Shown: positions 56,823 through 64,000 of the stretch, one piece after another | Layout: every line of letters starts with the position of its first letter | Numbering within the stretch: position 1 is the stretch's first letter | DNA from: Voacanga thouarsii | Taxonomy: Eukaryota > Streptophyta > Magnoliopsida > Gentianales > Apocynaceae | Direction of reading: 5' to 3' | Length of the DNA stretch: 64,000 bases | Assembly (NCBI GenBank): GCA_026120185.1 | Contig: JANUWF010001281.1 | Span: forward strand, 310,001-374,000 | Translations under genes and position numbers: made by a program | Notes under the pieces: generated by a model | Told to the model about the DNA's origin: nothing | The model's database searches: none | What the model saw: only the letters and a program-made list of their open reading frames with translations

Positions 56823-57803
56823 CTAGTGTACTAAGAACCCAAGGAAATTCCCAGCCGTAACTCCAAAGGCACATTTAGCCGGATTGATCTTCAAGTGGTG
56901 TTGACGCATCCGAAGGAATGCTTGTTCCAAATTAACTAAGTGTTGTAGGAACATGGGGGATTTTACGACCAAATCATCTATGCAGACTTCCATGGTATTG
57001 CTGATAAGGTCGTGGAAGATAAGGTTCATAGCCCGTTGAAAAGTGGCCCCAGCGTTCTTCAAACCAAATGGCATAACCACCCACTCGAATAAGCCGATAG
57101 ACCCCGGGCAACGAAACGCTGTCTTGTGTGTGTCCTCTTCCGCTATGAATATTTGGTTATACCCTGAATAACCATCCATGAAGCTCAAAAAACTAGTTAC
57201 CCGCAGCAGAATCCACTAATATATCTGCCATTGGCATTACATACTCATCATTCGGCGTGGACAAGTTTACGTTTCTGAAGTCTATGCAGACATGTAGTTG
57301 ACCGTTCTTCTTAATGACCGGCACAATGTTAGATATCCATTCTGTATACCGTACGTACGGATGAACCCGCACCGGAGTAACCTTTCTACCTCCTCCTTGA
57401 TCCTGGGTAGTAATGCAGGATTGAAACGTCTTGTAGGTTGTTTATGGGGCTTAAAACCTTTTTTCACAGGTAGGCGATGTTCCACAATACTTCGGTCCAA
57501 ACCGAGCATCTCATGATAGTCCCACGTAAAGCAGTCTTTATACATGCGGATCAGACAGGCTATCTTATCTCTTAGCTCGATAGTCAAATGTAAACTCATC
57601 TTGGTTATTCTGTTCTCCCCTGCTTCTCCTATGTCGACTTCTATTAACGAATCTTGAGCAACGAAGCCAGGAGCTCGTCGGACCTCCGGATCTTCAAGCC
57701 GTAGTCCGCTTGGTTCCTCAGTGGTGATCAAATTATGGGCCATCATTAGCTTAGCATATTGGCTTGGATCAAAAGTCGGATGATAAAATAGAGCTTCATT
57801 CAT
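56823..57803 (-). pseudogene. Tat reverse transcriptase
   Basis: The N-terminal part is at 57282-57803 (IEVDIGEAGENRITKMSL, DCFTWDYHEMLGLDRSIVEH, RLPVKKGFKPHKQPTRRFNP, EEVERLLRCGFIR). A degraded link at 57189-57281 (GQLHVCIDFRNVN, TPNDEYVMPMADILVD) follows, then 56823-57188 with FMDGYSGYNQI, FRCPGSIGLFEWVVMPFGLK and the catalytic block VCIDDLVVKS, where Y of YIDD reads C. The aspartates are kept. A frameshift and a stop near 57190-57290 inactivate it. Confidence 0.9.
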
Positions 57804-58390
57804 ATGAATTTCGGCTTAGGATCGGCTGTGATTTGCTCTACCCGTTCTCCATCCCAGATCAGCATCATTTGGTGTAAAGTGGACGGTACGCAACGGTGTC
57901 CATGAATCCAGTTCCTGCCCAATAAAATGGAATAGGTTGGCTTTGCATCAATTATAAAAAAGACCATTTTACTAGTTTTGGACCCGACTGTGACTTCACA
58001 AGTGATAACGCCTTCTGCCGCAGCTGCTTCTCCAGTGAAATTAACCATCTGTACATCAGTAGGGGATAAATCCAACTTATCTTTTCCCAGCTGTTACAAG
58101 GTAGAGAAAGGCATTACGTTTAAAATAGCTACACCATCAACAAAAACCCGAGTAAGTGGCTTGCCATTGACATGTGCCTTGATATACAGAGGCCTGAGAT
58201 AGTTAACATTTTGGGCTGTCGAAATAGGAAAGAGCATCCTCTCTGGGGGAAGTTGGACATCTACTAGCTCCACTGCGGCTTTTTCTTCCGCATGAAAATC
58301 CTCTTCCATAGATTCCTGACGAGAGGTAGCTCGGAAACTTGATGGCAAGATGCTGAGCATATTTTGGCCATTATCAAGGGCTAGTTGTTC
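57800..58390 (-). pseudogene. Tat retropepsin-like protease
   Basis: Two frames, 58094-58360 and 57800-58075, are separated by a stop. The first ends NGKPLTRVFVDGVAILNVMP, where the active site is normally VDGGAxINVMP (G to V change). The second reads DVQMVNFTGEAAAAEGVITC, MVFFIIDAKPTYSILLGRNW and IHGHRCVPSTLHQ, the second half of plant Tat proteases. The protease would process gag-pol. Confidence 0.85.
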
Positions 58391-59483
58391 TTCAACCTAG
58401 GCATCAATCAGCTGCCTCTATTGTGCCCGCTTCTACTACTCCTGTCTTTTTTAGGACTTTGATAGCCGGGAACAACAGCTAGACAGAAATGTCTCCTTTT
58501 GGGAAACCTGCATTGTTAGTTTCCCTTCTTTGCCATGAAAATATGCTGCAAAAGGGGGTAAACGGGTAAACACTGACGGTTTACTATCCAATCTCTGGAA
58601 TGCTTGCTCTATCTCCTCAGGCTTGTTGTTTCCTATATGCTCTTGTTATTTCCCACAGATTGTTTACAGCATGTGTGCATCAGCTAATGAAAATGGATCT
58701 GTGTCTACCAAAGTTTCTTCCTTTTTGTCTGCAAACTTCAATCTTCCATCCTGGATAGCCTTCTGAATGATGTTCCCGAAGACAATACAACTGTTAGTAC
58801 TATATGAGAAAGAGTTATGCCATTTACAATACCTTTTTCCTTTCAATTCTTCTAGGCTGGGGATCTTGTGTCCATAAGCCAAATGAATCTGTTTATCTGT
58901 CACCAGTTGGTCGAAGATTTGTTCAGCTTTTGAGACGTCAAATGAATAGGAGGGTCCTGATGTGGCAATTTCCTCCTTTCCTTTGCTAGGCTTTAAGTGA
59001 GGACACGTATAGGATGCACCCTTTACTAATTCTGCTGCCATCACCTCTATCGCCTGCTCTTTGTCTTCATCATTAGTGTCATCTATGACAGATATCATTG
59101 TCTGACCATGAGAGAACTTGACGGAACATCTCTTCTCTTTCTCCTTGATTATCTCCTCTATTCTGATAGCGTGAGACAATAGCCGGGACAAATCCGAGAA
59201 GTCTTAGAGAATGAGTCGTTCTTTGAGTTGTGGATGCATCATGCTAATAGCAATTCTTGGGCATTCTGTTTCAGGCAACTGGGTTGTACATTTGGACTTA
59301 GTTTGCAAGAAACGTTCAATAAAATTCGCCACATCTTCTAATCCATTTTGTCTTATGGCCAAAAGGTCCGCAATAGAAACTTCCGGTACCGGTTCAAAGA
59401 AGCATTGGTGGAACATTCTCTCCATGTCAGCCCATGAGTATATAGAATTAGGAACTAGATTGGCATACCATGTGAAAGCTACT
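58391..59483 (-). pseudogene. Tat gag, C-terminal two thirds
   Basis: From the LTR edge at 59483 the frame gives AFTWYANLVPNSIYSWADME, FHQCFFEPVPEVSIADLLAI and NFIERFLQTKSKC (capsid-like gag domain, to about 59204), then 58664-59191 with SRLLSHAIRIEEIIKEKEKR and RYCKWHNSFSYSTNSC, the zinc-like C-x2-H region of Tat gag. The frame changes near 59195. From 58390 to 58660 is a linker with stops. The N-terminal part is at 63671-64000. Confidence 0.85.
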
Positions 59484-62400
59484 TGTAACACCACACTACC
59501 TAGGCCCAACAGGGCCGGGGATGTCGCCCCGTCCAAAGGACAAATGGTCTTTATAACTAGGTTACATGAAAATAAAATAAAACAAAAGACTTTAAAATTA
59601 AATTTATTACAACCCAAAAGATAAACACTGGCACAAATCCAAAATAAATTGGTTGCAACAATCTCTCAAACAATACTTAAAGTAAATAACAAGAGTCTTC
59701 AAGCAAGGCAACATTCTAGCTAATGATCTCCACAGCAGGGTCTTCCTGAAAATATGGCATAAAAGGTGGTGAGATAAAAATCTCAGTAAGCCCGTGTGTG
59801 CCTTGAGTGTTTCAGGTAAAATAATTCATGTATGCAAATTGTAAAAGTTTCATAAGGAAAAGTGCTGGCAAGCAATAAATAAGTGTTGAAAATAAAGAGT
59901 GGTGTTTCACTTTTCAAATCATACATGTGCACAATAAATACAACCACTCAAATGGGTAGCCATGGGTTACCACACGTTGGGCCCCATGACCAATAACAGT
60001 CTGAATGCCACACTTTGTGCAATGCTGACAAAAGGTAGGTGTACGGCCTACCGGGTGAGATACTCCTCCATCTCTACACCCAAACTTACCGGTTGTCCAC
60101 TCCGGAAATACACAGTCCACATGACTGAAACTTGCTAGCTCGGACCGGTATGACCTACCGGACTGGCATCCTATCCAGGAAGGACTCACCCCTCAGAGAT
60201 GGCCACCTACTGAGAGACTTACCCTAACCCTTCAAAGACTAGTCCTGGTGGTCCACCCTTATTGAGTACTCAACGTTGATTGTTCCACTTTGGAGAAAAT
60301 TGATCAAAACTTTGCTTTATTTGGAAATAGTAATTAAGGGTTTCCAAAAGTCTAGTCATGTTGGATTTTAGAAAAAATTTAGCTTTGTATAAAACTGCTT
60401 GTTCAATTTCCAAATGATTTGCTTGACTGAAATAAAAAGGAAAAACAGTCCTTAATTGCCTTTACAAATAATTTCCATATACATTACATTTGCTTGCCAC
60501 AATAACTTTTGGTCTTCACAAAACTCCGTGCAGGAGCTTACATGCTTCTTTGCTTGCTCTACTCAAAAGTCTTCCAAGGCTGACCTAACCCCTGCCTTTG
60601 GTAAACACAAAACATAAGGTCACATTCAAGCTATACCTGCCTTACATAAATAATTCTTAGCTCAACTGGTTACAACCATGACTAACCATGACCTTAATGT
60701 CCTAAGCTTTAAGGCTAGATGCTGAAGAATTTTATAAAATAAGTCTAGTTTGATAGGTTGAAATAACTAGGGGTTCTAAAATAATTGTTAATAAATTATA
60801 GACTCAAATAATTCTTGAGTGTTATTACTAATAAATAAACTAAGGTTTGAATTTTAAATATTATTAAGTCCTATTTAATATTAAGAAATGGTAATTTAAA
60901 AAATAGCTTTATTATAAATAAATAATAAATTAAATAAATATTAATTTTTAATTAATTTCGAAGAGATAATAAATAATTAATAATAATTAAAATTTATTAA
61001 TAAATTATTTTAAATTTTCGTTTAATAAAAATATTAATAGTTTGATTTAATATTCTAATCCAAATCCCCTAGTGTTTCGAATTTTTGAAGAAAAAATATA
61101 GTAGTAATTTTAATTTATGTAATAAAATTTATTGATGAATATAACTTAGAACAAGAAAATAATCTTACATCATGGTCTTCCTATTGCTAGAAAAGATTCA
61201 TGATCCCATTCTCCATCATCAACCAAGAAATTAATCTATTCATGAACAAACACTTGAACTATCTCATACTATCACATGGCCAAAATCCTACTAAGCATAA
61301 TCATCAAACATGATTTCCATGGGAAAGTAAGATCATAAAAGCCTAATCACCTTTGGTGTCATAATATCTAGTCATGCTTCAACATCCATTAAATTCATCA
61401 AGCATGAAGAACATAAATTGATTCGAAAGGAAAACACATACATCCTAGTCAAATACAACCATCATCATGGCATAACTTCATCCCCTAATCCACATGCATA
61501 TATTCAGTCTCCCAATCATAATCCATTTCTCTATCATCAACTAGGAGACATGATTTCAGAATTTAATAAGAGAAATTTAAGAATGAATACTTGATTGTCG
61601 AGCCCTTTGATGAAGACAAAAGAAGGTCCACGCGCAATGGAATGACTTGAATGATCCAATGAAACAACGTTCATGGTTGATGGTTTGATCAACCATTTCA
61701 GTTAGAAGAGGGTGAGAGAGAGAGAGAAAAAGAAAGAGAGCATTAGATGGGGGTATTAAGAATTGAATGGAAGAAGATGAACAAGAAGATTGTTCTTGTT
61801 TTACCTTGTTGATGTTCTTGAGGTCTTCAAGAAAACCTGATTTTTTGATCCAGTTGAAAATCCTTGTTTGCGAGATTTTGTGTTATAAATGGCAGAAATG
61901 AAGTCTAGGGATTAAGTAGAGATGATCTGGAGTATTTGAGAGTGATTGGAGGTGTTTGGAGTTGGTTTAGGCTTGAAGAAGTTTAGTGTGTGTTCTTGGT
62001 GTTCTTGGTGTTTAGGTGAAAATGGAGAGAAACTAGAAGAAGTGTTGTGCGAATTCTGCTAGAAGGCTGGCCGAATGGTAGGGTGTGATTGAGGGTTTCG
62101 GTTTTCAGATTTGTGAGAGAGAGAAATCAGATTTTATATGAAATTTAAATGGAGGAAATGGTGGAGATGTTTAAGGTAAAAGATCAGCTATGGTGTTTGA
62201 TCAAGAGAGGTGTCTAGGGACTTTAATGGTGTCGGCTGGAACAAGTATGTTTTACTGAAATGGTTGAGGGTTAATGTTGCACAAGGCTGGCCAAAATTCA
62301 GTCCTTGAAGGTAGAGAAAATTCTGGTTATTTCAGCTTAATGCAAGAGTGATTTATGGGAGTGAAATGCTGGAATTATTTGAAGTTCAAATGGAGTTTGA

Positions 62401-63665
62401 ATGGAGTGATCTTAGGAGTGTTTTGTGGTGCAGCCATGGAGTCCTTATGCTTCAAGGTAAGTGTGGGTTTAATGGTGTTCAGAGTATGGCTGAGCAAGGC
62501 TCAATTCTACAGAGATTGAAGGTGACTTTCGGTCCTAGGCTAGAAAGGAACAAGGCTGGAACAGTTCTGTTCTCAAGTGTTCATGGCTTTTCCGAAAATT
62601 GCAGAATTTTGGTACAGGATTTTCGCACCTTCTTGGCTCGGTTTTTCAGAGGTTCTTCAGGGTTTTTTGAGGGTCTTCCAAGGGTGATTTTTCAGCCTCA
62701 TTTCTGGACAAATGCAGAGAAGTTTGCTGGCTTGAAGATGAACTAAAAGCAGCTTCATTTCCTTGATGAAGAGCTGCGAATTGCCCAGAAAAATTTCTGG
62801 TCTGGTGCTGTTTTGTGCAGTCCGAAAATTGCACAATTTTCCAGCTTCCAAGCCACTTGAAATGACCATTTTCTTGGCAGCAAATGGTTGGGTTTATGGC
62901 CTGAATTTTCGAAGAGAATGGCTGCAACAAATCTAGAAAATTTCCAGATTTCCTACCACTAAAGCATGAACATCTTGAAAATAGATTTGAAGGTCCTTCC
63001 TTGGTGATTGATTTTCTCTTGGAACCCTTCCTATTTCCCCTCCTATTTTTCGGTCAACCTCCCTTCCCCAAAGCTGATTTTCGAAATTCCTGGGGAAGAA
63101 ATTATCATAGAATTTTTTTTGGAATTCAAAGAAAAAGATTTAATGGATTTTAGTTTATTTGAATTATGAAAATGCTAGGACAAAGCTAGAGGTAATAAGT
63201 TGGACAAGAATTCTTCTAGAATTCTTTTAGGACATGAGGATTAGATTAGGACATTCTCTTCATGTCTCCCTTACGACAATCATTCATATTTTCATGGGAT
63301 GCAAGAAAACAAAAATTCAAACTTAATTAAGATAATCATGATAAAAGCTTAAATGATGGGATTTGAACACATGACCTTAGAGATTAATTCCAAAGCTCTA
63401 ACCACTAAACCACAACAACTCTTGTTCTTATTTTCTCACCTACATATTTTTCTTATCTACTCCTCAAGCTATCTTCCTATTCTGACCTCAAGCAAAATTA
63501 CCATTTTACCCCTCCTACTCAATAAGTATAACTAAGCATTTAAACCTATAATCCACGATTCTAAAGCGCATAAAATCATTCAAAAACATATATATTCATG
63601 CAAAATAATATGATATGCATTCCCGTCCCCCTTACTCTAGGGTTGGCTTTAGGTGGGGTTTCACA
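59484..63665 (-). mobile_element. Solo Tekay-like LTR inside Tat gag
   Basis: It runs on the plus strand from TGTAACACCACACTACC to GTGGGGTTTCACA (4182 bp), between perfect CTACT duplications (59479-59483 and 63666-63670). Removing it makes the gag frame continuous: FSLSLRG lies on one side, VAFTWYANL on the other. It is colinear with 39116-45230. GA-rich tracts lie near 61711-61740. No recognisable gene is inside; ORFs at 62348-62930 have no known domain. A GC hairpin CGGGG-ATGTCG-CCCCG lies near its plus-strand left end (59516-59531), as in the sister (39148-39163). Confidence 0.95.
63357..63412 (-). other. tRNA-like A and B boxes in the second Tekay-like LTR
   Basis: The minus strand has TGGTTTAGTGGTTAGAGC (63395-63412) and GGTCATGTGTTCAAATCCC (63358-63376), the counterparts of 44921-44979. 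The interval between the boxes differs by a few bases, while the boxes themselves are well kept. Confidence 0.6.
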
Positions 63666-63670
63666 CTACT

Positions 63671-64000
63671 CCTCTCAAAGATAACGAAAACAATTGTAAC
63701 TTATGACATTCATTGTTCATCAGCTCACCATATTATGCTGTGAATCTCCCGATATGTTCTATGGTGGACTTGTTGTTTTCACCGGAAAATGTTGAAAACT
63801 CCGGCAGCTTGTAGCCTCGAGAAAGTACCGCCATGGAGTCCACCCACCCAGGGTAAGGATTTTGGTATATGAGCCAATCCCGTGACTATTGTCGGAACGT
63901 TCCTGCTCCCATATCCACCAACTGGTACGACTGTTGAAACTAAGGTGAGGGAGTTGGCATGACGGGTCTGGGACCTTGTCCTATAGACGGCTTAGTACTT
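63671..64000 (-). pseudogene. Tat gag, N-terminal part, runs off the window
   Basis: On the minus strand the frame reads GWVDSMAVLSRGYKLPEFST, FSGENNKSTIEHIGRFTA, a stop where Q is usual, then YGELMNNECHKLQLFSLSLR and the insertion edge. This is the start of the retrotransposon gag capsid domain (KLPEFxxFSG ... FSLSL.G.A..WY). The first codon is outside the window. Confidence 0.85.

Larger units (their letters stand above)
50303..64000 (-). mobile_element. Tat-lineage Ty3/gypsy element, 5' end outside the window
   Basis: On the minus strand: gag (64000 to 58390, split by a solo LTR), protease, RT, RNase H, a second archaeal-type RNase H, integrase, then an opposite-strand ORF, purine tract and 3' LTR (50303-51010). 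Two RNase H domains after RT are the mark of the Tat lineage. The coding region has only scattered frameshifts and is the least decayed in the window. The 3' flank is GTAAT (50298-50302); its partner is outside. Confidence 0.92.

Noticed and set aside
63353..63535. Plus-strand ORF starting MMGFEHMTLEINSKAL
   Set aside because: This is the antisense reading of the tRNA-like box region in an LTR, not a protein gene.
1..64000. CRISPR array, prokaryotic operon or rRNA genes
   Set aside because: No regularly spaced short repeats, no rRNA sequence, and the coding style is that of plant retroelements.

Overview
The window is a block of nested, decayed LTR retrotransposons plus one LINE, typical of an AT-rich repeat region of a flowering plant (probably a eudicot; the species cannot be told). 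I found no host gene, no complete tRNA or rRNA gene and no CRISPR array. Every protein-like stretch belongs to a transposable element, and nearly all carry stops or frameshifts.

Layout. (1) 1-16396: the 3' part of a plus-strand Athila-like Ty3/gypsy element, ending in an LTR (13318-16396). A complete minus-strand Ty1/copia element (175-11015) is inserted in its body. That copia element has a solo copia LTR (5565-7351) inside its gag, and a second-family solo copia LTR (13332-14991) sits inside the Athila LTR. (2) About 16397-23378: a minus-strand Athila-like element (LTR remnant, 3' UTR, integrase, RNase H) whose LTR carries a Tekay/Del-like LTR (about 17343-20600). (3) 23379-26242: the 3' UTR and 3' LTR of a plus-strand Athila-like element, head-to-head with the previous one. 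(4) 26243-34339: a minus-strand chromovirus (Tekay/Del type) with 5' LTR, PBS, gag, protease, RT, RNase H and an integrase cut off at 26242. (5) About 34460-45560: a plus-strand RTE-type LINE split by a solo copia LTR (36987-38694) and by a solo Tekay-like LTR (39116-45230); the latter holds a further solo copia LTR (41166-42977). (6) 45601-46787: a Tekay-like LTR fragment. (7) 46788-50302: 5' LTR, tRNA-Asp-type PBS and leader of an Athila-like element, interrupted by (8) 50303-64000+: a minus-strand Tat-lineage Ty3/gypsy element with 3' LTR, PPT, integrase, two RNase H domains, RT, protease and gag. It carries a long ORF on the opposite strand (51334-54220) that resembles a plant mobile domain protein. 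Its gag is split by a solo Tekay-like LTR (59484-63665).

Seven insertions could be closed to the base by 5-bp target site duplications (GCCAA, CTTTA, CTTTC, CTACT exact; CTAGT/CTAAT, CGGAG/CGAAG, CTATC/TTATC with one mismatch). These give a readable order of events. Six of the seven are solo LTRs, so LTR-LTR recombination has been frequent here.

The most interesting signals beyond the nesting are: the antisense plant-mobile-domain ORF in the Tat element; tRNA-like A and B boxes kept in two copies of a Tekay-like LTR; perfect dyad palindromes next to the TATA box of one copia LTR family; a GC-rich palindromic motif that recurs in unrelated LTRs; and repeated polypurine-tract-like motifs in the Athila-like 3' UTRs.
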